From the NCBI RefSeq assembly GCF_900104145.1, contig NZ_FNLB01000006.1, positions 3,635,001 through 3,699,000 on the forward strand: a DNA stretch of 64,000 nt, written 5' to 3'. This document shows, one piece after another, positions 33,079 to 41,704 of the stretch. Below the pieces are notes generated by a model that was not told where the DNA came from, searched no databases, and saw only the letters and a program-made list of their open reading frames with translations. A program made the translations under genes and the position numbers. Numbering within the stretch: position 1 is the first letter of the stretch; each line of letters starts with the position of its first letter. This DNA is from Pseudovibrio sp. Tun.PSC04-5.I4. Lineage in GTDB: Bacteria; Pseudomonadota; Alphaproteobacteria; Rhizobiales; Stappiaceae.

Positions 33079-33960
33079 ATGGCTCTTTACCGCCGTATTG
33101 CAACAAGCCTTATTGTTCTTGCGATTGCAACCTCTACTAGTTTACCTGCGTCTGCGCAGCTCTTCGGGTCGTCAAAAAATGATGAATCCGCACAAAATAC
33201 AGCTCGCCTAGGTCAACTGGAGGAGCAGATCCGTCTGCTTACAGGGAAGGTGGAAGAGCTCAATTACAAACTTCGATTGACTGAAGACCAGCTGCGCCGC
33301 TCTCAGGAAGATGTTGAGTACCGTCTTCAGCAGATTGAGACTCCGGGTCAAAAACCACGTGTTGTTCCAGCTCCTACCTTGCAGCAGCCATCGACAAATG
33401 TGACACCGGGCCGGACGCAGCAGCTTTCAACGCTGAATACGCCAACGCAGGGCACTAACAGCGGCCCGTTGGATCTTTCTCAGATTGCACGAGGAAATGC
33501 TGCTCCCACAACGGCCGGGGTTGCAACGGCAGGATCCCTGCAATTCTCCGGTAACGTGCAGGAGATCATCAGTGGTGATCCGCAAAAAGATTACAACGCG
33601 ATTTATGGCCTGATGGTGAGCGGTAATTACCCTGCTGCTTCTGAAGGGTTTGATACGTTCCTCGGCATGTACCCCGACCACGAGTTGACTGCCAATGCGC
33701 AATACTGGTTGGGTGAAAGCAAGCTTGCGCAACGCCAGTATGAAAAAGCAGCACAAGCCTTCCTAAAAAGCTACACCGACTTTCCAGAGAGTGAATTGGC
33801 TCCAGAGAGCTTGCTGAAGTTGGGCACTGCGCTTACAGGTATGGGTAATGCCCCAGCTGCTTGTGAAACTTACGAGCAACTTCTCGCCAACTTCCAGTTT
33901 GCTGCACCGGCAGTGCTGGAACAGGCCAAGGTTCAACAAAAACGTGACAACTGCCTCTAA
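33079..33960 (+). CDS. cpoB: Tol-Pal coordinator CpoB (YbgF)
   Basis: A 293-residue periplasmic protein. The signal peptide ends near ASA-Q. The N-terminal coiled coil (about 35-85, LGQLEEQIRLLTGKVEELNYKLR) trimerises. A Pro/Thr/Gln-rich linker is followed by TPR repeats (about 165-290) such as YNAIYGLMVSGNYPAASEGF and AQYWLGESKLAQRQYEKAAQAF. It coordinates Tol-Pal action with peptidoglycan synthesis. The ATG at 33079, with AAGGAG 7 nt upstream, is preferred to the TTG at 33076. Confidence 0.93.
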   Translation: MALYRRIATSLIVLAIATSTSLPASAQLFGSSKNDESAQNTARLGQLEEQIRLLTGKVEELNYKLRLTEDQLRRSQEDVEYRLQQIETPGQKPRVVPAPTLQQPSTNVTPGRTQQLSTLNTPTQGTNSGPLDLSQIARGNAAPTTAGVATAGSLQFSGNVQEIISGDPQKDYNAIYGLMVSGNYPAASEGFDTFLGMYPDHELTANAQYWLGESKLAQRQYEKAAQAFLKSYTDFPESELAPESLLKLGTALTGMGNAPAACETYEQLLANFQFAAPAVLEQAKVQQKRDNCL

Positions 33961-35269
33961 TCAAATTGCCCTCTTTAGCTCTGACGAGCTCGCCGAGCTT
34001 TTTGGCGACTATAAGTCTTTCCGCCGGATCGCCATTGGTGTGTCCGGCGGTGCTGATTCTATGGCCCTGCTTTACCTGCTGAACCAGTGGTGTCGTGAGC
34101 GGGGTCGATCTGCACCTGAACTCTATGCCTTTACTGTCGATCATGGGATGAGGACTGAAGCTGCGCAGGAAGCTGTTGGTGTTGCCCAATATTGCACGCG
34201 CCTTGAAGTGCTTCATCAGACATTACAATGGGTGGGTGAAAAGCCGTCTTCCAATGTTCAGTCAGAAGCGCGTGAGGCGCGGCATGCTCTTTTGCGGGAG
34301 GCTGCCGAAGCGCAAGGTTGTAAAGCGTTGTTTTTGGCGCATCATTTGGAAGATCAGGCGGAAACATTCCTGACCCGGCTTGCGCGTGGGAGTGGAGTGT
34401 ATGGCCTTGCTGGTATCCGCAAGCAGCGAGAGGTGGATGGCTTTTATATATGCCGTCCTTTGCTGGATATCAGTAAGACCCGGCTGAAGTTGACGCTTCA
34501 TGCTGCAAACGTGCCGTGGTTTGAAGATCCATCGAATGATGATGAGAAATATACCCGCGTTAAGTTCCGCAAAGCCCAAGGCGAATTGAATGAACTTGGT
34601 CTGACATCTTCTAAGCTCGCCGATACGGCGCGACGGATGGCACGGGCTGCTGATGCCATCGACCAATGGGTTGATGAGGTCGCTGAGAAATCTTGCGCTT
34701 TCCATAGTGCAGGACCTGTGCGGTTCGACAGCTCCTGTTTGGAGTACGTGCCTGATGAAATAGGACTACGGCTGGTCGGGCGGCTTGTGCGCCATATCTC
34801 CGGAGCCCCATATGTGCCGCGTCTTGCCAAGCTTGAGGGGCTTTACGATGTTCTGAAAGCTGAGGGAGGTTCACGTGCAGCCACTCTTGGGGGCGTTCGT
34901 TTTACGCTTGCGAAACCGCACAGCGATTCAGTCTGGTTCTGTTTTCGGGAGGCCGGCCGGATTGGTTTGCCGGAGATAGATGTGAATCCGGGAGATGAAG
35001 GTGTTTGGGACAATCGGTGGCGTTATAAAGCGGCTCATTCCTGTCAGCGGTTCAGGATCACTTCTGTTCAAAAAGAGCTTTGTGGAGATTTTGACCGAGA
35101 AATTCCCGCAAACTGGCTGAAAACAGCATTTCTGACTGCACCGCTTATTGTTTTTGCAGACGGGGTATCCTACATGCCTTGGAAGAAGAGTGGTAGCGCT
35201 TCTGCTGATGTAGAAGCGAAACCGAAGACCTACGGAATTTCGATGATCCCAGTGAGCAGAACATTTTGA
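33944..35269 (+). CDS. tilS: tRNA(Ile)-lysidine synthase TilS
   Basis: About 441 residues with the proposed start. An N-type ATP pyrophosphatase that converts C34 of the CAU-anticodon tRNA-Ile to lysidine. The PP-loop SGGADS lies at about 34-39, followed by VDHGMR and LAHHLEDQAETFLTRLARGSG. The C-terminal lobe ends with PLIVFADGVSYMPW. The GTG at 33944 overlaps cpoB by 17 nt and is a guess. The open frame runs back to 33848, but that part is out-of-frame cpoB. Coupled translation with cpoB is likely. Confidence 0.9.
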   Translation: MTTASNQIALFSSDELAELFGDYKSFRRIAIGVSGGADSMALLYLLNQWCRERGRSAPELYAFTVDHGMRTEAAQEAVGVAQYCTRLEVLHQTLQWVGEKPSSNVQSEAREARHALLREAAEAQGCKALFLAHHLEDQAETFLTRLARGSGVYGLAGIRKQREVDGFYICRPLLDISKTRLKLTLHAANVPWFEDPSNDDEKYTRVKFRKAQGELNELGLTSSKLADTARRMARAADAIDQWVDEVAEKSCAFHSAGPVRFDSSCLEYVPDEIGLRLVGRLVRHISGAPYVPRLAKLEGLYDVLKAEGGSRAATLGGVRFTLAKPHSDSVWFCFREAGRIGLPEIDVNPGDEGVWDNRWRYKAAHSCQRFRITSVQKELCGDFDREIPANWLKTAFLTAPLIVFADGVSYMPWKKSGSASADVEAKPKTYGISMIPVSRTF

Positions 35270-35538
35270 ATAATTCTTAGTTTTGCTGGCGTTCTGTTAA
35301 ATCTATGCATTTATGCTTTAGAAGAATGCAATTTGAGCGCTTAGGCTGGTACTGTCGGGGTTAACGGCCATCAATCCTGAATTTTCAGGGGTAACTGGTT
35401 AAATTCCGTTGGCCTTAAGAATACTGAGAAAGAATCTATGTCATTCTCAGGAAAACATAAAAGGCTCGTTAAAGCTGGCTATGATCTTGTCAATGGCATG
35501 TGCGTAGATCGCCGCCACCTTGCGGTAAAGGGATCAAA

Positions 35539-37461
35539 ATGAATACCAATTTCCGGAACTTTGCCCTCTGGGTGATTATCGGTCTGTTGCTGATAGCGCT
35601 GTTCCAGCTCTTTCAGAACCCGACATCACGAAGCAACACCAATGAAATTGCTTACTCGCAATTCGTGAGCCAAGCCGAGCAAGGTGATGTTCGTGAGGTA
35701 ACGATTCAAGAGCAGCAGATCTCCGGCAAGTATAGCAATGGTGGGACATTCCAGACCTATGCGCCGAAGGATGCCAAATACGTTGAAGTGTTGCAGAGCA
35801 AAGGTGTTCTGATCAACGCGAAACCCCCTTCTGAAAACTTCTCTCTCTTTGGAACTTTGATTTCTTGGCTGCCGATGCTGTTGATCCTTGGTATCTGGAT
35901 CTTCGTCATGCGCCAGATGCAAGGCGGCGGTGGGAAAGCTATGGGCTTTGGTAAGTCCAAAGCTAAGCTTTTGACGGAGTCTTCTGGTCGCATCACTTTT
36001 GAAGATGTTGCTGGTATTGATGAAGCCAAGGAAGATCTCCAAGAGATTGTTGAGTTCTTGCAAGACCCGCAGAAATTCCAACGTCTTGGTGCGCGTATTC
36101 CGCGTGGCGTTCTGCTCGTTGGCCCTCCAGGTACTGGTAAGACGCTTACTGCACGTGCTGTTGCTGGCGAAGCAAATGCTCCATTCTTCACCATCTCCGG
36201 TTCTGACTTCGTAGAGATGTTTGTTGGTGTTGGTGCGTCTCGTGTCCGTGATATGTTCGAGCAGGCGAAAAAGAACTCACCGTGTATCATCTTTATCGAT
36301 GAGATTGATGCTGTTGGTCGTCACCGTGGCGCAGGCCTTGGTGGGGGCAATGATGAGCGCGAACAGACCCTCAACCAGCTCCTTGTTGAGATGGATGGCT
36401 TTGAAGCCAATGAAGGCGTGATCATCATTGCAGCGACTAACCGTCCTGACGTTCTTGATCCAGCGCTTCTGCGTCCGGGCCGTTTTGACCGACAGATCGT
36501 TGTGCCGCTTCCAGATATCACAGGCCGTGAGAAAATCCTCAAAGTGCACATTCGTAAAGTGCCTTTGGCTCCGGATGTTAACGTGCACACACTTGCGCGC
36601 GGTACACCTGGCTTCTCCGGTGCTGACCTGATGAACCTTGTGAATGAGGCAGCGCTGCTTGCTGCACGCCGCACCAAACGTATGGTCACTATGGCCGAGT
36701 TTGAAGATGCTAAAGACAAGGTGATGATGGGTGCGGAACGTCGTACACTGGTCATGACCGAAGAAGAAAAGAAGCTTACCGCTTATCATGAAGCTGGTCA
36801 TGCTCTTATAGCAATGCTGATGCCTGCTTCCGATCCGGTTCATAAGGCAACCATTATTCCTCGTGGCCGTGCCCTTGGTATGGTGATGCGTCTTCCGGAA
36901 AAAGATCAGGTTTCTCTCACCCGTGCGAAATGTAAAGCTGACCTTGCTGTTGCGATGGGTGGCCGTGTGGCTGAAGAGCTGATCTTCGGTTATGAAAAGG
37001 TTACCTCTGGTGCGTCTGGTGATATCCAGATGGCAACCAAGCTGGCGAAGGCTATGGCGACACAGTTCGGCATGTCCGATAAACTCGGTCCATTGCTTTA
37101 CGGCGAAAATCAGGAAGAGGTTTTCCTCGGTCACTCTGTGGCGAAGAGCCAGAATGTTTCTGACGAAACTCAGAAAATGGTTGATGCTGAAATCAAGAGC
37201 TTCGTGAATCAGGGTTATGAGACTGCGAATAAACTTCTGAGAGAAAACGAAGATCAGCTTCATCTGATCGCTCAGGGTCTTTTGGAATATGAAACGCTCT
37301 CTGGTGATGAAATCCGTAAGATTCTCGATGGTGAGCAGCCGGTGCGCGATACAGGTGATGACAGCTCTTCAACACCACGTTCAACAGGTGTTCCATCTGC
37401 TGGTGGCAAAAAACACGGCGGAGAAACTCCAGACGGACTTAACCCACAACCACAAGGCTAA
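35539..37461 (+). CDS. ftsH: ATP-dependent zinc metalloprotease FtsH
   Basis: A 640-residue membrane AAA protease. Two helices (about 7-24 and 103-126) flank a small periplasmic domain. Walker A GPPGTGKT is at 195-202, Walker B IIFIDEID at 250-257, and the second region of homology contains NRPDVLDPALLRPGRFDR. The zinc site HEAGH lies at 417-421. The Gly/Ser/Pro-rich tail is disordered. It degrades membrane and regulatory proteins, including RpoH in many bacteria; rpoH is also in this window. The ATG at 35539 has AAGGG upstream. Confidence 0.97.
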   Translation: MNTNFRNFALWVIIGLLLIALFQLFQNPTSRSNTNEIAYSQFVSQAEQGDVREVTIQEQQISGKYSNGGTFQTYAPKDAKYVEVLQSKGVLINAKPPSENFSLFGTLISWLPMLLILGIWIFVMRQMQGGGGKAMGFGKSKAKLLTESSGRITFEDVAGIDEAKEDLQEIVEFLQDPQKFQRLGARIPRGVLLVGPPGTGKTLTARAVAGEANAPFFTISGSDFVEMFVGVGASRVRDMFEQAKKNSPCIIFIDEIDAVGRHRGAGLGGGNDEREQTLNQLLVEMDGFEANEGVIIIAATNRPDVLDPALLRPGRFDRQIVVPLPDITGREKILKVHIRKVPLAPDVNVHTLARGTPGFSGADLMNLVNEAALLAARRTKRMVTMAEFEDAKDKVMMGAERRTLVMTEEEKKLTAYHEAGHALIAMLMPASDPVHKATIIPRGRALGMVMRLPEKDQVSLTRAKCKADLAVAMGGRVAEELIFGYEKVTSGASGDIQMATKLAKAMATQFGMSDKLGPLLYGENQEEVFLGHSVAKSQNVSDETQKMVDAEIKSFVNQGYETANKLLRENEDQLHLIAQGLLEYETLSGDEIRKILDGEQPVRDTGDDSSSTPRSTGVPSAGGKKHGGETPDGLNPQPQG

Positions 37462-37495
37462 TAATCGCCCTTGTTGAGTGTGTTTAATAAAGTTG

Positions 37496-37523
37496 AAATG
37501 CCCGGCTATTAAGCCGGGCATTT
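37496..37523 (+). terminator. Terminator after ftsH
   Basis: AAATGCCCGGCT and AGCCGGGCATTT arms with a 4-nt loop form a perfect hairpin, symmetric enough to act on both strands. Confidence 0.88.
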
Positions 37524-37717
37524 GTTGTTTGTAGCCAGCGATTTGGTTGCCGTCACATTTGGTTGGTATTGAGGGGACTGCGGCAATTTGTTAGGTGGTT
37601 CGTAACAATTAGATACATCATTTGACGGGACCGGATGGGGGCGAGCGTGTATCACCATTCCTATTAAACGTCCTGAGGATGGTGCTCTCAGCTTTTATGA
37701 ATTCAGGGAAATATTAG

Positions 37718-39070
37718 ATGTCGCGAAAATATTTTGGCACAGACGGAATCCGCGGAACTGCGAATAAGTGGCCGATGACAGCGGAAGTTGCGCTTAAGGT
37801 TGGAATGGCAGCTGGCGTAGTGTTCCATCGCGGCAAATATCGTCACCGTGTTGTTATTGGTAAGGATACCCGTCTTTCCGGATACATGATTGAAAATGCT
37901 CTGGTCGCCGGTTTCACTGCGATGGGTATGGATGTGTTTGTGCTTGGCCCGATGCCAACACCGGCGGTGGCGATGCTGACCCGCTCTTTGCGCGCTGATA
38001 TTGGTGTGATGATTTCTGCCAGCCACAATCCGTATCAGGACAACGGCATCAAGTTCTTCGGTCCAGATGGCTTCAAGCTCTCCGATGAAGTTGAACTTGA
38101 GATTGAGCGCCTGATCGATAGTGACATGAGCCCTAGCCTTTCTGCTCCGGATACGTTTGGTCGTGCGACCCGTATCGACGGCATGAAAGATCGGTATATT
38201 GAATTTGCCAAGCGTACTTTGCCGCGTGACTTGTCCCTCAACGGTATGCGGATCGTGATCGATTGTGCAAATGGTGCAGCGTATAAGGTTGCTCCGGAAA
38301 TTCTTTGGGAGCTGGGTGCTGAGGTATTCCCGCTAGGTGTCGACCCGAATGGGTTTAACATCAACAAGGACTGTGGCTCCACATCGCCTGAAGCGCTTGC
38401 GCGGAAGGTTCATGAAGTGCGCGCGGATATCGGTATTGCTCTGGATGGGGATGCGGACCGTGTGATCATCGTTGATGAAAACAGTAAGGTTGTTGATGGA
38501 GACCAGCTGATGGCTGTCATCGCGCAATCCTGGCAGGAAGAGGGGCGTCTCTCTGCACCAGGCATTGTGGCGACTGTGATGTCCAATCTTGGTCTGGAAC
38601 GCTACCTGACAGGGCTGGGCCTTTCTCTGGAAAGAAGTAGGGTCGGTGACCGGTATGTGGTCGAACGTATGCGAGAGCACGGTTACAATGTGGGGGGCGA
38701 ACAGTCTGGCCATATTGTGATGTCGGACTTCGGTACGACTGGTGATGGCTTGGTGGCTGCATTGCAGATCCTAGCGTGTGTTCAAAAAACCAAGAAGCCA
38801 GTTTCAGAGGTGTGTAACCGATTCGAACCTGTTCCTCAGATTCTTAAGAATGTGCGTTATGCGAGCGGTAAACCGCTTGAAGATGAGGCTGTCCAGGCGA
38901 CTATTAAGGCTGGTGAAGAGAAACTTGGTACACAGGGACGCCTTGTCATTCGTGCATCCGGTACAGAGCCACTCATCCGCGTTATGGGCGAAGCTGATGA
39001 CGCTGCTCTGTTGCAAGATGTCGTGGACAGCATTGTTGATGCAGTAAAGACCGCGGCGCTAGCTAGCTGA
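37718..39070 (+). CDS. glmM: Phosphoglucosamine mutase
   Basis: A 450-residue enzyme making glucosamine-1-phosphate for peptidoglycan and LPS. The phosphoserine is Ser102 in MISASHNPYQDNGIKFFG. The Mg loop DGDADR lies near residue 245, the sugar-binding motif is GGEQSGH, and the phosphate-binding end is RASGTEPLIRVM. Full length. It sits downstream of ftsH, the common ftsH-(folP)-glmM order, with folP missing here. Confidence 0.97.
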   Translation: MSRKYFGTDGIRGTANKWPMTAEVALKVGMAAGVVFHRGKYRHRVVIGKDTRLSGYMIENALVAGFTAMGMDVFVLGPMPTPAVAMLTRSLRADIGVMISASHNPYQDNGIKFFGPDGFKLSDEVELEIERLIDSDMSPSLSAPDTFGRATRIDGMKDRYIEFAKRTLPRDLSLNGMRIVIDCANGAAYKVAPEILWELGAEVFPLGVDPNGFNINKDCGSTSPEALARKVHEVRADIGIALDGDADRVIIVDENSKVVDGDQLMAVIAQSWQEEGRLSAPGIVATVMSNLGLERYLTGLGLSLERSRVGDRYVVERMREHGYNVGGEQSGHIVMSDFGTTGDGLVAALQILACVQKTKKPVSEVCNRFEPVPQILKNVRYASGKPLEDEAVQATIKAGEEKLGTQGRLVIRASGTEPLIRVMGEADDAALLQDVVDSIVDAVKTAALAS

Positions 39071-39096
39071 AATTGTTTAGATAAATTAAATTGGAT

Positions 39097-39127
39097 GGCG
39101 GGCGCAGGAAAGCGTTCGCCGTTTTTT
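39097..39127 (+). terminator. Terminator after glmM
   Basis: GGCGGGCGC and GCGTTCGCC arms with a 6-nt loop, then GTTTTTTG. Confidence 0.88.
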
Positions 39128-39334
39128 GTTAGAGCTGTTCTGACGAATATAGTAAACGTAAGTTAACCTTTGTATTTGTGTGAGTAAAACACACGTTAGT
39201 TGTTTGTTAAGGATAAATATTAGGGTTAATAATACTGGTTAATTTATGGGTAATTCTTTCGCTGTAGAAAATGCTTAGAGTTTATTCAAGGGCTGCCGTC
39301 CTGTGAGACAGGTGCCGTTTGAGAGGACGTAAGC

Positions 39335-40120
39335 ATGAAGTATTTTAGTAATTTGCTGTCTTTTACCGCAGCTGTAATGGTTTCAACTAGTGTTGCTTAT
39401 GCGGCCGATCTGCCAGCACCCGTATTCGTAGAAGAACCAGAACTTCCCCAAGTGCAAATCGGGGGCGGTTGGTATCTCCGTGGTGATATTGGCTATAAGG
39501 TTTATCGTGACCCGAAGGTATTCACACAAGAGTTGTCGCTTTATGACGAAAAGCTAGACGGCACTGGTGTCGTAGGTGCAGGTGTAGGGTACCGTTTCAA
39601 TGATTTTATTCGCACAGACTTAACTGTTGACTATGAATGGGACTCTGATTTTTTTGGTAAATCTGCATGTGGTGGTGCATGTAGCTATGCGATTCAACGT
39701 TCCAAAATTGACGTGTGGACGATCTTGTTTAATGCCTATGCAGACTTAGGTAACTATAACGGTTTTATGCCTTATCTAGGCGCAGGCGTGGGTGTTTCCT
39801 ATGTAAACGTCCATGGTGGTAATTTTGCAAATCCATCAACGGGTCACGGCAAATATCCAGGCGGCAATAAATGGAACTTGTCCTGGGCATTGATGGCTGG
39901 TGTTGGCTACGACATTAACGAAAACTGGAAGATTGATGCGGGCTATCGCTATCTCGACATTGGCGAAGTGGAAACCAAGAAGTTTGATCGCGGTGGTGGC
40001 AAGATGGTTTCGGTTAAATATGAAGACCTTGCTGCGCATGAAGTGCGCGTAGGTTTGCGTTATGAATTTGGTGGCTCCTCATATGGTGGCTATGACGAAC
40101 CTATCATGACGAAATACTAG
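39335..40120 (+). CDS. Outer-membrane beta-barrel protein (Omp25/RopB-like)
   Basis: A 261-residue protein with a signal peptide cleaved near AYA-A (about 22-24), and a short proline-rich linker (DLPAPVFVEEPELPQ). An eight-stranded barrel is likely: alternating aromatic strands such as GGWYLRGDIGYKVY, GVVGAGVGYRF, MPYLGAGVGVSYV and IDAGYRYLDIG. The C-terminal region HEVRVGLRYEFGG resembles other Hyphomicrobiales outer-membrane proteins, but the very end (EPIMTKY) extends past the usual terminal Phe. Two cysteines (KSACGGAC) could form a loop disulfide. It is monocistronic with a long AT-rich leader. Confidence 0.85.
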   Translation: MKYFSNLLSFTAAVMVSTSVAYAADLPAPVFVEEPELPQVQIGGGWYLRGDIGYKVYRDPKVFTQELSLYDEKLDGTGVVGAGVGYRFNDFIRTDLTVDYEWDSDFFGKSACGGACSYAIQRSKIDVWTILFNAYADLGNYNGFMPYLGAGVGVSYVNVHGGNFANPSTGHGKYPGGNKWNLSWALMAGVGYDINENWKIDAGYRYLDIGEVETKKFDRGGGKMVSVKYEDLAAHEVRVGLRYEFGGSSYGGYDEPIMTKY

Positions 40121-40163
40121 TCACATTCTGGAGTGTCTCCAGTTTACATGTTGACTCAATCTT

Positions 40164-40195
40164 GAAAGGGCCTGTTCTTCGACAGGCTCTTTTTT
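40164..40195 (+). terminator. Terminator after outer-membrane protein gene
   Basis: AGGGCCTGTC-like arms (GGGCCTGT with ACAGGCTC) and a TTCTTCG loop, followed by TTTTTT. Confidence 0.85.
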
Positions 40196-40317
40196 GTTTG
40201 AGCTGGATGTGACCCTGCGTGAAATATTGGTTATCCACGAGGTGAATTTGTAAAATATATCTAATCATACGCAGCGTTTAGCTGCTTGATTGTTGTTGCC
40301 TCCAAAAACATTTATTG

Positions 40318-40404
40318 ACGCGATATGTCGTTTCGCATAGACCCATCAGCGGGACACTCCTCCCCAACGAGGGGCGCCTATCTGTGAGGATAGCTAAAAT
40401 GACG
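40318..40404 (+). promoter_or_regulatory. serC-type structured RNA leader
   Basis: The 80 nt before serC match my memory of the alphaproteobacterial serC RNA motif. A first loop closes between TGTC (40326-40329) and GACA. A second hairpin forms from CCCC (40362-40365) and GGGG (40371-40374) with an AACGA loop region. The third, CTATC (40378-40382) with GATAG (40389-40393), contains the serC ribosome binding site GAGGA. This suggests translational control of serC-serA. Confidence 0.75.
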
Positions 40405-41571
40405 AATATGACTATGCCGGCCACAAAACCGGCAAACCCGAACTTTTCTTCGGGCCCTTGTGCCAAGCGTCCTGGTTGGACGCCTGCAGCTTTAGCGGAT
40501 GCTCCGCTTGGCAGATCTCACCGTTCTAAAATCGGTAAGACTAAGCTGAAAGATGCTATCGAGTTGACTCGTGAAGTCCTCGAGGTGCCTGCTGATTACA
40601 AAATCGGAATTGTTCCTGCTTCTGATACCGGTGCCGTTGAAATGGCATTATGGTCACTGCTCGGCGAACGCCCAGTAGACATGGTTGCTTGGGAAAGCTT
40701 TGGTTCCGGTTGGGTTTCTGATGTTATGAAGCAGCTCAAACTTGCGGATGCACGTAAGATTGAAGCTGATTATGGCGATTTGCCAGACCTCAATTCCATT
40801 AATTTCGATCATGATGTGGTCTTCACTTGGAATGGTACTACTTCCGGTGTTCGCGTTCCTAATGGTGACTTTATCCCTGCGGATCGCAAGGGTCTGACCA
40901 TTTGCGACGCGACGTCTGCAGCCTTTGCTCAGGAGCTTGATTTCGACAAGCTGGATGTTGTGACCTACTCTTGGCAGAAGGTTCTTGGCGGCGAAGCTGC
41001 TCACGGCGTGCTGATCTTGTCGCCACGTGCTGTTGAGCGGCTGGAGAGTTACACTCCTGCATGGCCAATGCCAAAGATCTTCCGTCTTACCAAGGGCGGA
41101 AAGTTGATTGATGGCATCTTTAGCGGTGCAACCATCAATACGCCGAGCATGCTTTGTGTTGAAGATTATCTGGATGCGTTGGCTTGGGCCAAAGACCTGG
41201 GTGGACTGAAAGCACTTGTTGCGCGTGCAGATGCAAATACAGCTGCAATCACCAATTGGGCGGAAAAAACAGAGTGGGTTGATTTCCTCGCTGTCGATCC
41301 TGCAACTCGTTCCAACACCTCTGTGTGTTTGAAGATTGTTGATCCTGAAATTACGGCATTGGATGGTGATGCTCAGGCAGCGTTTGCAAAAGCGATCGTG
41401 ACCCTTCTGGACAAAGCAGAAGTGGCTTTCGACATCGGTGCATACCGTGATGCTCCCTCTGGTCTTCGGATTTGGTGTGGTGCAACGGTTGAAACTGCCA
41501 ATGTTGAAGCACTCATTCCTTGGCTGGATTACGCATTTGCTTCTCAAAAAGCGAAACTTGTTTCCGCGTAA
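40399..41571 (+). CDS. serC: Phosphoserine transaminase
   Basis: A 390-residue PLP enzyme converting 3-phosphohydroxypyruvate and glutamate to phosphoserine. It begins NPNFSSGPCAKRPGW, the form typical of the alphaproteobacterial/archaeal-like SerC branch. The PLP lysine is Lys194 in YSWQKVLGGEAAHGV. The ATG at 40399 is placed by GAGGA 8 nt upstream, which lies within the leader hairpin. It is followed by serA 133 nt later, giving the first two steps of serine synthesis in one unit. Confidence 0.95.
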   Translation: MTNMTMPATKPANPNFSSGPCAKRPGWTPAALADAPLGRSHRSKIGKTKLKDAIELTREVLEVPADYKIGIVPASDTGAVEMALWSLLGERPVDMVAWESFGSGWVSDVMKQLKLADARKIEADYGDLPDLNSINFDHDVVFTWNGTTSGVRVPNGDFIPADRKGLTICDATSAAFAQELDFDKLDVVTYSWQKVLGGEAAHGVLILSPRAVERLESYTPAWPMPKIFRLTKGGKLIDGIFSGATINTPSMLCVEDYLDALAWAKDLGGLKALVARADANTAAITNWAEKTEWVDFLAVDPATRSNTSVCLKIVDPEITALDGDAQAAFAKAIVTLLDKAEVAFDIGAYRDAPSGLRIWCGATVETANVEALIPWLDYAFASQKAKLVSA

Positions 41572-41704
41572 CACCAATACTTTCCAATAGATGACATAGT
41601 TCCGGTCGCATTTATGTGACCGGTTAACCTGACGAGTGAAGTGTATCTATTTCCCGGCCATACATGTGCCGTTGATACCTTCATCGATTTGAAAGGTTAG
41701 CCTG

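Noticed and set aside
36277..37263. Long minus-strand frame inside ftsH
   Set aside because: It is the antisense shadow of a highly conserved gene; no ribosome binding site or recognisable protein.
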